Positions 27,779 to 36,366 of a stretch of DNA of 64,000 bases are shown piece by piece. The notes beneath the pieces were generated by a model. That model was not told the DNA's origin and ran no database searches. It saw nothing but the letters and a program-made list of their open reading frames with translations. Where the stretch lies: positions 1 to 64,000 of the forward strand of contig NZ_JAGDFX010000007.1 in NCBI RefSeq assembly GCF_017498065.1. Reading direction: 5' to 3'. The translations under genes and the position numbers were made by a program. The stretch comes from Oceanisphaera pacifica (GTDB lineage Bacteria; Pseudomonadota; Gammaproteobacteria; Enterobacterales; Aeromonadaceae). Position 1 is the stretch's first letter. Each line of letters starts with the position of its first letter.

Positions 27779-30700
27779 ATGTTTCAGGATGAAGAACATA
27801 AAGTAGAGCAACCGGCCATAGAACAGCTAATTAAGCTTGGTTGGTCGTACAAGCCGGGGGCGAGTCTGGCACCGTTGGCTGCTGTTTCTGGCGCCCAAAA
27901 AGCTGAGCGTGATTACTACCGCGATGTGGTACTGACGGGTCGCCTTGAGGCTGCTTTGCGTAAGCTGAATCCGTGGATTAGCGAGGAAAACTTACGCAAG
28001 GTAATGCGTGAAATTACCCATCCCAACCATGCGGCACTCATGGAGTATAACCATGACATCTACCAGAAGCTGGTTAACTATCTGTCGGTAGAGCAAGACT
28101 TAGGCAAGGGCCGCAAAAGCCATACCGTTAACATTATTGACTTTGATAACCCGCTCAACAACGACTTTTTGTGTACCAGCCAGTTTAAAATTGAAGGCGT
28201 TAACCAGAATATCATTCCCGATATTATCTGCTTCGTGAACGGTCTGCCGCTGGCGGTGATTGAGTGCAAGTCCCCGTATATTGCCGATGCCATGAGTGAG
28301 GGCATTAACCAGTTACGCCGTTATGCCAATTTACGTTACCCTGATACTCACGAAGGTGCACAAAAGCTGTTTTGGTATAACCAGCTGATGATCAGTACCT
28401 GCCGCGACCAAGCTAAAGTGGGCACCATTAGCTCAAGCTCTCAGTATTATAGCGACTGGAAAGACGCCCATCTCTATAGCGATGCCGAGATCCGCGCCAT
28501 GGTGAAAAGCGAGACTGAAGCTGAACGCCAAGTATCAGAAATGCCGCTGCACCATTATGCAAACCAAGCTCAAGCTGTTACCGAGGTCACCGCCCAGCAA
28601 CGGTTGTTAGCAGGCATGTTTGATTGCGCGAGCTTTCTCGACCTTATTCGCAACTTTGTAATCTTTGAACCGGTTGAAGGGCGACTTATTAAAAAGATCG
28701 CCCGCTATCAGCAGTATCGCGCCGTAAACAAAGTGATCCATCGTCTTAAAACCGGAGCTGATCGTAAAGCCAAATCGGGCGTAGTGTGGCATACCCAAGG
28801 CTCGGGGAAATCGTTAACCATGGTGATGCTGGCGAGCAAGATGCGCCGAGATGCACAGTTGCAGCAATATAAGCTGGTGTTTATCACCGACCGCACCCAG
28901 CTAGACTCACAGCTGTCTAATACCTTTCGCGCCGCCCAAAGCGAGACCATATATAACGCGGGATCTGTTGCCGAGCTTAAAACCCTGCTGGCGCGAGACT
29001 CCTCCGACATTGTGACCGCCATGGTGCAAAAGTTTCAGGAGGCAGAAGCCGAGGGTGACTTTAGTAATTTGAACCCCAGTGACAAAATCATTGTCATGGC
29101 GGATGAAGCCCACCGTACCCAGTTTGGTAACTTAGCCACCACCATTAATGCCGCCTTACCGAATGCGCCCAAAATTGGTTTTACCGGTACGCCCTTGCTC
29201 AAATCACAAAAGATGAGTGATGCCTTTGGTGGCTATATTGATGAATACAAGATCAACGAAGCGGTAGCAGACGGCGCCACGGTGCGCATTATCTATGAAG
29301 GCCGCCAAGTACAAACCGAAGTGGTGGGCAAGCCGCTGGATGCGCTATTTGATGAGTATTTTAAAGGCTACAGCGACGACGAAAAGCGTGAGATAAAAAA
29401 GAAATACGGCGTAGAGCGGGCAATACGCGAAGCCCCCATGCGCATTCGCTGGGTATGTATCGACTTGCTTAAACATTATCGAGAGCACATACAACCTAAC
29501 GGCTTAAAAGCCATGATAGTGGTGGGCAGCCGTTATGCCGCCGTGCGATTTAAAGATGCACTGGATGCCTTAGAAGCCCCCCAGTCTGAGGTAATTATCT
29601 CGGGCAGCCATAACGACGAGCCGATGTTTGCGCCTTACACCGACGGCAAGCAACATAAACAGGCGATCAGTAATTTTGCTAAGCCGTTGGGCGTGGGTAA
29701 AGACCAAGACCCCACCGCTTTTTTGATTGTAAAAGACATGCTGCTAACCGGCTTTGATGCGCCCATTGCACAAGTAATGTATATCGACCGCAGTTTAAAG
29801 GGCCACACCCTGATGCAAGCCATTGCGCGGGTAAACCGCACCTACTCAAACGAGCACGGTACTAAGCAAGCAGGCTTTGTAGTGGACTATCACGGCTTGT
29901 CGGATCACCTAGCCAGCGCGCTTGATGACTACAGCAGTGAAGACGTAGCGGGCACGTATCACTCGTTAAAAGATGAGATCCCTAAACTTGAAGCCTGCCA
30001 CACGCGCGTTGCTCAAGTATTCAAAGGGCTGAAGGGCTGTGATGTTGATGACTATGTACTGTTTTTAAAAGATGAGGTTACTCGCCAACAGTTTGAGCAG
30101 GCCTTTAAGCGCTTTGCTAAACAAATGGATGTAGTACTGCCCGATGCGGCGGCCAAGCCGTTTACCGCAGATCTGAGATTGTGGGGTAAGGTACAAAACG
30201 GTACGCGGCTTAAGTATCGAGAGCCCGGCATGGATCTTAAAGAGATAGGCGCCAAGGTACGCAACTTAGTCGAAGAGCATATTCTTAGCACAGGTGTAGA
30301 CCCTAAAATTCAGCCCATTGATTTGATGGCTGCAAACTTTAGCCAAACCCTGCAGCAAATTAAATCACCCGAGTCACAAGCCTCAGAGATTGAAAGTGCC
30401 ATTAAGCATCACTTAACCGTCAACCTAGATGAAGACCCTGAATACTACCGGTCGTTAAGCTTGCGCCTGCAAGACATTATTGAAAAGACCAACGGCAAAT
30501 GGGACGAGCAAGTTCAGTTGTTAATGAGCTTTCGTAGCCAAATCAACACAGAGCGCACTCAGGCCGCCAGCGACTTAGGCTTAAGCGATACCGAGTTCGC
30601 CTTTTACAATATCCTAATGGCAGAAGTGGTGAAATATTTAGGAGAAGGTGACGGCGGTGAAGACACGATAAGCGAAGCCGTGCACGACGAGATTAAAGCC

Positions 30701-30904
30701 AGCAGTCAAAGCTTAGTGAGTATGTTTGATGAAGCCACACAAATTGTTGATTTTTTCGCTAAGCCCGACGAAGTAAAACGCATGAAGAAAGCCATTAAGC
30801 GCACCATCATAGGCTGTTCGTTTAGTGACAAGTCGATTGTGAACATGGTGCAAGACCGTTTTATGGAGCTGGCCGAAACTCGCTTTGGCGCTAACAGTCA
30901 GTGA
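27779..30904 (+). CDS. hsdR: type I restriction enzyme motor/nuclease subunit
   Basis: ATP-dependent translocase and endonuclease subunit. The start at 27779 has a GGAG site six bases upstream and gives 1041 residues; the frame extends to 27737. The N-terminal PD-(D/E)XK nuclease shows IIPDIICF...AVIECKSP (about residues 145-170), then SF2 helicase motifs TQGSGKSLTM (Walker A), MADEAHRTQ (DEAH) and GFTGTPL, plus the AIARVNR motif VI. All key residues appear intact, so the system is probably functional. The hairpin before it may lower its synthesis relative to hsdM and hsdS. Confidence 0.95.
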   Translation: MFQDEEHKVEQPAIEQLIKLGWSYKPGASLAPLAAVSGAQKAERDYYRDVVLTGRLEAALRKLNPWISEENLRKVMREITHPNHAALMEYNHDIYQKLVNYLSVEQDLGKGRKSHTVNIIDFDNPLNNDFLCTSQFKIEGVNQNIIPDIICFVNGLPLAVIECKSPYIADAMSEGINQLRRYANLRYPDTHEGAQKLFWYNQLMISTCRDQAKVGTISSSSQYYSDWKDAHLYSDAEIRAMVKSETEAERQVSEMPLHHYANQAQAVTEVTAQQRLLAGMFDCASFLDLIRNFVIFEPVEGRLIKKIARYQQYRAVNKVIHRLKTGADRKAKSGVVWHTQGSGKSLTMVMLASKMRRDAQLQQYKLVFITDRTQLDSQLSNTFRAAQSETIYNAGSVAELKTLLARDSSDIVTAMVQKFQEAEAEGDFSNLNPSDKIIVMADEAHRTQFGNLATTINAALPNAPKIGFTGTPLLKSQKMSDAFGGYIDEYKINEAVADGATVRIIYEGRQVQTEVVGKPLDALFDEYFKGYSDDEKREIKKKYGVERAIREAPMRIRWVCIDLLKHYREHIQPNGLKAMIVVGSRYAAVRFKDALDALEAPQSEVIISGSHNDEPMFAPYTDGKQHKQAISNFAKPLGVGKDQDPTAFLIVKDMLLTGFDAPIAQVMYIDRSLKGHTLMQAIARVNRTYSNEHGTKQAGFVVDYHGLSDHLASALDDYSSEDVAGTYHSLKDEIPKLEACHTRVAQVFKGLKGCDVDDYVLFLKDEVTRQQFEQAFKRFAKQMDVVLPDAAAKPFTADLRLWGKVQNGTRLKYREPGMDLKEIGAKVRNLVEEHILSTGVDPKIQPIDLMAANFSQTLQQIKSPESQASEIESAIKHHLTVNLDEDPEYYRSLSLRLQDIIEKTNGKWDEQVQLLMSFRSQINTERTQAASDLGLSDTEFAFYNILMAEVVKYLGEGDGGEDTISEAVHDEIKASSQSLVSMFDEATQIVDFFAKPDEVKRMKKAIKRTIIGCSFSDKSIVNMVQDRFMELAETRFGANSQ

Positions 30905-30911
30905 TGCGTAA

Positions 30912-31649
30912 ATGAAAATAAATAAGCTTAATGAAGCCGACTTAACCAAACCAGAGTATCGCGACGGCAATGGCTTTATTGTTGAAGTGATCCGCACCGC
31001 GAGGCGCAAGTCTGCCGACATACGAGTAGAAGAGGGCGCAGTATCAGTGGTGGTGCCAGAAGCCACCACAGTTGAACGCATCGACCAACTGCTACTGGCT
31101 AAGCGCGAGTGGATTATCGAAAAGCTGACTCGGCAACGAGAAGTGGCACCTATCAGCAATAAACAGTTTGTGTCCGGTGAGGCGCTCCCTTACTTAGGCC
31201 GTAATTATCGGCTTAAAGTCACCACCGGCGTCTTTCAACCGGTAAAGCTACTGCAAGGCCGGTTAGTGCTACAAGTGCCAGAAGGCCGCCAACAACCGCA
31301 CATGATCCGCAATGCCCTCGTACGCTGGTATAAACATCAGGCTGGGGTAAAGATCCGCCAAAAGGTACGCCGTTACGCGCCACTAGTGGGGGTAGAGCCA
31401 GTCAGCGTCACCATCAAAAGCTTTAAGTCTCGTTGGGGGAGTTGCACTGCCGATGGCAAGCTGGAATTTAATTGGCGGATTTTGCTGGCACCCAACCGCA
31501 TGGTGGATTACGTGGTTGCTCATGAGCTGTGCCATTTGATCCACCACGACCACTCACCCGCCTTCTGGCGAGAGCTAGCCCGCGTCATGCCCGATTACCA
31601 AGAGTGTCGGGAATGGTTGAAGCTGAACTCGGGGAAGTTACAGGTTTAG
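30912..31649 (+). CDS. YgjP-like (M48-type) zinc metallopeptidase
   Basis: A 245-residue protein of the DUF45/YgjP family. The gluzincin motif VVAHELCHL gives His204, Glu205 and His208, and HHDHSPAFW supplies a further histidine (probably His214). Immediately upstream is the family hallmark SRWGSCTADGKLEFNWRI. It begins seven bases after hsdR and shares its direction. Such peptidases commonly trail hsdR in type I loci; the substrate is unknown, with control of HsdR or of the defence response a reasonable guess. Confidence 0.85.
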   Translation: MKINKLNEADLTKPEYRDGNGFIVEVIRTARRKSADIRVEEGAVSVVVPEATTVERIDQLLLAKREWIIEKLTRQREVAPISNKQFVSGEALPYLGRNYRLKVTTGVFQPVKLLQGRLVLQVPEGRQQPHMIRNALVRWYKHQAGVKIRQKVRRYAPLVGVEPVSVTIKSFKSRWGSCTADGKLEFNWRILLAPNRMVDYVVAHELCHLIHHDHSPAFWRELARVMPDYQECREWLKLNSGKLQV

Positions 31650-31747
31650 CTAAGTGGGGTATACAAGTTATCTCTATCTGACTTAGGGTAATGCTCGCTT
31701 ACACTGAGTGCTAGAGCCCAGCCATTGATTATTAACGGGAGAATATA

Positions 31748-32659
31748 ATGAACACTTATCCAATTGGTACACCAGGCTTGCCTTGGGGTGAGGCTGAGCG
31801 TGCTCAGTGGCGTGCCCAGCAAACACAGCAGCGCAGTTATCATAGTGAAGTGTTAAGCGCCATTGAGCACTTAGCAACAGATTTTGATGTGGTGCAATAC
31901 GGTGAGCTTAATGATGAGCAACAGGTGTTGCCTTTAATGGCGCTATACAGTCGCCCTTGGCAGCCTGCGTTGCCGGTTGTGCTAGTTACCGGCGGTGTGC
32001 ATGGCTATGAAACCAGTGGGGTACAAGGCGCGTTGCAGTTTTTGGCACAAGATGCCCAGCGTTATACTAATAAAGTGAATCTGCTAGTGGTGCCCTGTGT
32101 TAGCCCCTGGGCCTATGAGCGTATTCACCGTTGGAATGCCGAGGCCATTGACCCTAACCGCTCATTTTTTGAACCCAGCCCTGCTGCAGAGTCTGCGGCA
32201 CTGATGCGCCTGATTGCCCCCATACGTGATCAGGTGATGCTGCATATTGATTTGCACGAAACCACGGATACCGATGAAAGCGAATATCGCCCAGCACTGG
32301 CTGCACGCGATGGCGTTCCCTTTGTGCCGGGCAGCATTCCGGATGGGTTTTACTTAGTGGATGATACTGAGCAACCGCAGCCTGAGTTTCAAGCTGCCAT
32401 TATTCGTGCGGTAGAAAAAGTTACCCATATTGCGCCTGCGGATGAAAAGGGCGAGATTATTGGCTCGGCGGTGGTGGCGAAAGGCGTTATTCAGTATCCG
32501 CTGACAAAACTGGGCTTGTGTGCAGGGTTAACCAACGCACGTTATAAAACCACCACAGAGGTGTATCCCGACAGCCCCAGCGCCACCCCCGAGCAATGTA
32601 ATGCTGCTCAGGTTAGTGCCATATGTGCTGCCATTGAATACCTGTTATCTGATGCTTAA
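31748..32659 (+). CDS. M14/AstE-AspA-type zinc hydrolase
   Basis: A 303-residue protein of the succinylglutamate desuccinylase/aspartoacylase branch of M14 carboxypeptidases. Zinc ligands are visible as His85 and Glu88 in GGVHGYET and a histidine in HIDLHETTD (166 or 170); DPNRSF (135-140) is the substrate arginine region. Relatives remove an acyl group or a terminal amino acid; the exact substrate cannot be read. ACGGGAG precedes the ATG. It probably marks the return to chromosome after the accessory region, though no transposon right end was found before it. Confidence 0.75.
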   Translation: MNTYPIGTPGLPWGEAERAQWRAQQTQQRSYHSEVLSAIEHLATDFDVVQYGELNDEQQVLPLMALYSRPWQPALPVVLVTGGVHGYETSGVQGALQFLAQDAQRYTNKVNLLVVPCVSPWAYERIHRWNAEAIDPNRSFFEPSPAAESAALMRLIAPIRDQVMLHIDLHETTDTDESEYRPALAARDGVPFVPGSIPDGFYLVDDTEQPQPEFQAAIIRAVEKVTHIAPADEKGEIIGSAVVAKGVIQYPLTKLGLCAGLTNARYKTTTEVYPDSPSATPEQCNAAQVSAICAAIEYLLSDA

Positions 32660-32675
32660 GCTCTTTTTTATGGCA

Positions 32676-32858
32676 CTACACAGGGGGCGACCAGCTTAAT
32701 AGTGCCCAGCGTTGCAGTTCGCCCCCTTGTTGGGCATAAGCAGGATCACGGTGATACCAAGTGGTTAAGTCTTGTGTCTCTTGTGTGCTTAATGGGCCAA
32801 AACGTTCGGCTACTTTGTTGTTGAAGCTCACCCAGCTAAAGCAAGGTGATTCTTGTCG
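32676..32858 (-). pseudogene. C-terminal remnant of an unrecognised protein
   Basis: On the minus strand a frame without start reads SWVSFNNKVAERFGPLS, continues QDLTTWYHRDPAYAQQGG and ends LQRWALLSWSPPV with a TAG at 32676-32678. The composition is protein-like, but an in-frame stop at 32859-32861 cuts the N-terminal side. It lies next to the IS200/IS605 end, so loss of the front half may be linked to that element. I do not recognise the family. Confidence 0.4.
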
Positions 32859-32879
32859 TCATCGGTTTCTGCATAGTGA

Positions 32880-32960
32880 TATTAAATCACGTTAGTCTTC
32901 TGAAGCCTCTTACAAGCGTTTTATGTGTCGGTACTTCCTACCGCCACATGCTCTTTAAGC
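32880..32960 (-). ncRNA. probable omega RNA region of TnpB
   Basis: In this family the guide (omega) RNA comes from the 3' end of tnpB and runs into the element's end. The imperfect hairpin at 32924-32948 falls in the expected place. The boundary with the guide segment is not determined. Confidence 0.4.
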
Positions 32961-34052
32961 AGCTATCCTTAATCCTTCTTTGTGGATATTGATAGCTGCA
33001 TTATGATCTCTATCGTGCTCTGCTCCGCAAGAGCACGACCACGCTCTAATGGCTAATGTCCATTTTCCAGAATACAAAGCCCCACAAACGTTGCACATCT
33101 TGCTCGATGGGAACCATTGATTAACAGCAGATATTTTCCTGCCGTACCAATCGGCCTTATATTCTAATTGCCTTAAAATCTCACCAAAATTAGCATCATG
33201 AAGATGCTTCGCCAGCTTACGATTCTTAACCATATTTTTTACTCGTAACGATTCAACGCTTATCACTTGGTTTTCGTTTATCAGCGCTTTGGTCATTTTA
33301 TGGGTAACGTCTTTACGAGAACTTGCTATCTTTTCGTGGATTTTAGCAATAATGAGCTTTTGCTTATTAAAATTATTCGAGCCTTTTTTCTTCTTGGCTA
33401 ACTGACGCTGCGCTTTGGCCAGCTTCTTAGCGTACTTCTTCGTCATTCTGGGGTTATTAAAGCGCTGGCCATCAGAGCACACGGCTAAGTCAGTAATGCC
33501 CACATCTACTCCAATGGTTTTACTGACAGTAGGGAGCGTTTGAGTGTCTTCTTTCACTAAAATAGACACAAAATACTGACCTGCTTTATTCTTTGAAATG
33601 GTGAGAGAGCTGGGCTTGCCTGTAAACACGCGCGACCACCTGATTTTCAAAGGCTGTTTCATTTTAGCAAGCGTAATGCGCTTATGCTCTGCATCCCACT
33701 TAAAGGCGTTGCTCATGTAGGTAGCGGACTGTCTGGCGTGTTTATTTTTAAACTTAGGATAGCCAAATCCAGACGTAAAGAAGGCTTTAAATCCTTTATC
33801 TAAATGCTTTAAGGCTTGCTGCAATGGCACACTTGATACGTCTTTTAACCAAACGTAATCGGGGTTTTTCTTCATTAAAGTGAGGTTTTTGCTCCAGTCG
33901 TTATACTGGGTTTTATTACCTAACTCATACTGTTCTTTGGAAAAGCTAAGGGCAGAATTATACGCAAAACGAACACAGCCAAAGGTCTGAGCTAACAAAG
34001 TAGCTTGCTCTTTGTTTGGGTAGAGCCTGTATTTGTATGCGACTAATTTCAC
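32955..34052 (-). CDS. tnpB: TnpB RNA-guided nuclease of IS200/IS605 element
   Basis: Transposon-encoded nuclease, related to the ancestor of Cas12, that uses an omega RNA to cut empty donor sites. The 365 residues start with MKLVAYKYRLYPNKEQ. RuvC residues are intact: Asp183 (GVDVGITDLA), Glu267 (ISVESLR) and Asp349 (EHDRDHNAA). A zinc finger is formed by Cys320, Cys323, Cys340 and Cys342. Its start is 70 bases from the tnpA start on the opposite strand. Likely active. Confidence 0.92.
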   Translation of the reverse strand: MKLVAYKYRLYPNKEQATLLAQTFGCVRFAYNSALSFSKEQYELGNKTQYNDWSKNLTLMKKNPDYVWLKDVSSVPLQQALKHLDKGFKAFFTSGFGYPKFKNKHARQSATYMSNAFKWDAEHKRITLAKMKQPLKIRWSRVFTGKPSSLTISKNKAGQYFVSILVKEDTQTLPTVSKTIGVDVGITDLAVCSDGQRFNNPRMTKKYAKKLAKAQRQLAKKKKGSNNFNKQKLIIAKIHEKIASSRKDVTHKMTKALINENQVISVESLRVKNMVKNRKLAKHLHDANFGEILRQLEYKADWYGRKISAVNQWFPSSKMCNVCGALYSGKWTLAIRAWSCSCGAEHDRDHNAAINIHKEGLRIAA

Positions 34053-34121
34053 TTGGTCTTCCTCTTTGCTGTACTTTACTATACAGACCTTAACTTACTA
34101 ATCAATAGTTGGTCCAATCTC

Positions 34122-34535
34122 ATGAATGGGGAGTTTTCTGTCAGAAAGGGCAGGCACTGCGTAAGTGCATTACATGCGCACCTAGTGTTTGTCACAAAAT
34201 ACCGAGCAAAAGTGTTTAATGGCGCTATTTTGGAGAGGTTAGAGGCAATATTAAGAGAGGTATGTGTCGATTTTGAGGTTGAGCTGACCGAGTTTAACGG
34301 GGAGGAAGATCATATTCACTTATTAATTGAGTACCCTCCTAAAGTTCAAATTAGCAAGCTAATTAATTCTCTAAAGGGCGTTAGTTCACGACTTTTACGA
34401 AAGGAATATTCCGCTATTCATCAATATTTATGGAAGGGTGCACTGTGGTCTCCCAGCTACTTCGCTGGCTCTTGCAAAGGCGCTTCACTTGAAATTATTG
34501 CTAACTATATTGAGCGGCAAAACAGACCTAGTTAG
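34122..34535 (+). CDS. tnpA: IS200/IS605 transposase TnpA (HUH tyrosine)
   Basis: Single-strand DNA transposase of 137 residues. The HUH motif is seen in EDHIHLLIEYP and the catalytic tyrosine as Tyr129 in NYIERQN. The start at 34122 (MNGEFSVRKGRHCV) matches relatives that begin with RKGRHCVS; the frame stays open to 34053 but the extra residues are not family-like. No obvious ribosome site. Divergent from tnpB, the IS605/IS608 layout. Confidence 0.9.
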   Translation: MNGEFSVRKGRHCVSALHAHLVFVTKYRAKVFNGAILERLEAILREVCVDFEVELTEFNGEEDHIHLLIEYPPKVQISKLINSLKGVSSRLLRKEYSAIHQYLWKGALWSPSYFAGSCKGASLEIIANYIERQNRPS

Positions 34536-34871
34536 TATTACGCCTTACATCCCCGACCTGAAGGACGGGGTTTTTCGGCTAAAATTGATAAACCTGACAC
34601 CAAAAGTGTTTATCTTTGTTATCGCCATTGTAAAGCTCGCGAGTCAGTATGGTGAGCGGTACTGTGAGCTAAATCAAATAGCTTGCAACTTATTACACTT
34701 TTCGCAATTAAGAGTTGTTGCTAAGATCTTATTTTCAATGTTCAATTCTGCCCATAACTTACCTATAATACCGGCATTAATGACGCTAAAAGGCAGCATT
34801 TTTGCTTGCCGTAATCACCCTATAATTAAATGTAACCACATAGTGGCTGTAAACGGCTAAACCATTAGAGA

Positions 34872-35540
34872 ATGCCCATGAGGATGCAAGGTAAAATATT
34901 AAATTGGCATGATGATAAAGGGTTTGGCTTTGTTGACCCCCTAACGGGCGGCCAACGTGCCTTTGTGCACATTAAATCTTTTATCTCTCGTGCACGAAGG
35001 CCGGTCAACGGCGATGTTATTCATTATGAGCTGGTACAAGAAAGCCATCATCGTTATAAAGCCGAATGTATTCAGTTTGCGGATGACGTGCAAACCGCTA
35101 AACCACAGCGTTATCTTAGCAACAATCATCATGCCCAAAAAACACACTCAAAGCGTACGCTAGAAGCGCTACTCACTGGACTTTTTTGTGCATTTATACT
35201 GATATTTTCACTGATAGGTAGCTTACCTCTTATATTAGCGGGCGCCTTTATTGTGATGAGCACAGTGACGTTTGTGGCCTACGGTATTGATAAATCGGCC
35301 GCTGAAAGTGGCCGCTGGCGTACCAAAGAAAGTACCTTACATGTGTTTGCTTTTTTGTGTGGTTGGCCAGGGGCTTTTGTGGCACAACGTTTATTACGGC
35401 ATAAATCGAGTAAACACGAGTTTCAGTCTTTTTATAAAGTGACAGTGGCACTAAATGTGGCCGGTATTGTGTTTTTATTTACCGAAACCGGTCGCACATT
35501 TTTAAATCAAATCGTGCTACCTTGGCTTGCCAACGCATAA
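34872..35540 (+). CDS. cold-shock domain and DUF1294 membrane protein
   Basis: A 222-residue two-part protein. The N-terminal 65 residues form a cold-shock (OB) domain with RNA-binding KGFGFV and AFVHI motifs; residues about 100-222 hold DUF1294 with three or four membrane segments. The fusion is recurrent in gammaproteobacteria, but no function is established. The start may be codon 1, 3 or 5 (three ATGs). Its 3' end overlaps the open frame, but not the chosen start, of the next gene. Confidence 0.8.
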   Translation: MPMRMQGKILNWHDDKGFGFVDPLTGGQRAFVHIKSFISRARRPVNGDVIHYELVQESHHRYKAECIQFADDVQTAKPQRYLSNNHHAQKTHSKRTLEALLTGLFCAFILIFSLIGSLPLILAGAFIVMSTVTFVAYGIDKSAAESGRWRTKESTLHVFAFLCGWPGAFVAQRLLRHKSSKHEFQSFYKVTVALNVAGIVFLFTETGRTFLNQIVLPWLANA

Positions 35541-35623
35541 GTCAGCCACCCCTTGGTTTAATAGAGGCAGGCGCGTTTTGTGATTGTTCATCCAACGACT
35601 GTGTGAGCTTGGTAGGAGAAATA

Positions 35624-36226
35624 ATGCGATTAGTAAAAAGGAGTTATTTTTTCTCCGTAATCAATAGGGTTATACAACAGGCAAAAATGCCTTGGTTAGC
35701 GGTTGCTGTGGTGATGCTAAGTGGTTGCGCCAGCATGACAGAGCAAGAATGCCTAACCGCAAATTGGGAAGACAAAGGCAACAGTGATGGGCGGGCCGGC
35801 TATGGACTCACGCGACTAGATAGTCACTATAAAGCCTGTGCAAATGTTGGCGTAACACCCAATATGCAGCAATATAAACAAGGACGAGAGCAGGGGCTTA
35901 AGCATTATTGCACGCCAGAAAATGGCTTCTTACAAGGGCAACAGGGGCAGGCTTATCGCCAAGTTTGCCCCACCGATTTGGCACCGACTTTTTTACGCGC
36001 CTTTACCGATGGCAAGCAGCTGTATGATGCCAAACAGCGCATAACAGACGTTGCAAACGATATTAAAGAGATAGAGCACAGCTTAAGCAACGAGTCTGAT
36101 AAAGCGCAACGCCGATATTTACGACAAAAGCTTCGCGGTATGAACAGAGAACTACAACGGGTTCGACACGACAGGCGTTATCTAGAAAGTCGACTAGAGC
36201 GCGCTCGTTATTATCAGCATCAATAA
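35624..36226 (+). CDS. DUF2799 lipoprotein
   Basis: A 200-residue exported lipoprotein. The lipobox VMLSGCAS places the lipidated cysteine near residue 35 after a long basic leader; TAGGAG supports the start at 35624, and a downstream ATG at 35687 would give a short leader lacking basic residues. The mature part contains the DUF2799 core (CLTANWEDKGNSDGRAGYG...) and a charged C-terminal coiled coil (about 150-195). Function unknown; envelope localisation inferred. Confidence 0.8.
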   Translation: MRLVKRSYFFSVINRVIQQAKMPWLAVAVVMLSGCASMTEQECLTANWEDKGNSDGRAGYGLTRLDSHYKACANVGVTPNMQQYKQGREQGLKHYCTPENGFLQGQQGQAYRQVCPTDLAPTFLRAFTDGKQLYDAKQRITDVANDIKEIEHSLSNESDKAQRRYLRQKLRGMNRELQRVRHDRRYLESRLERARYYQHQ

Positions 36227-36366
36227 CGATAATGGCCAGCTTTGCACGAAATTTTAGATATTGTTAACAGAGCTGAGCCATGCCACAAGCAAAATTAACG
36301 CTGATGCTTGCTTAGCTATCTTGCCCCTCTTAACATGAGACTTACTCTCATCTTGGAGGTTTAATT

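Larger units (their letters stand above)
32880..34590. mobile_element. IS200/IS605-family element (approximate bounds)
   Basis: Contains divergent tnpB (minus) and tnpA (plus). A hairpin at 32924-32948 (TGTG-t-CGGTA with TACCG-c-CACA) lies beyond the tnpB 3' end, and another at about 34550-34572 (CCCCG with CGGGG) beyond tnpA; subterminal hairpins are what TnpA recognises in this family. Exact ends and the target pentanucleotide are not fixed. Confidence 0.7.

Noticed and set aside
34438-34860. Long plus-strand frame overlapping the tnpA end
   Set aside because: It is out of frame with tnpA, crosses the IS end hairpin, has low-complexity hydrophobic content and no ribosome site.
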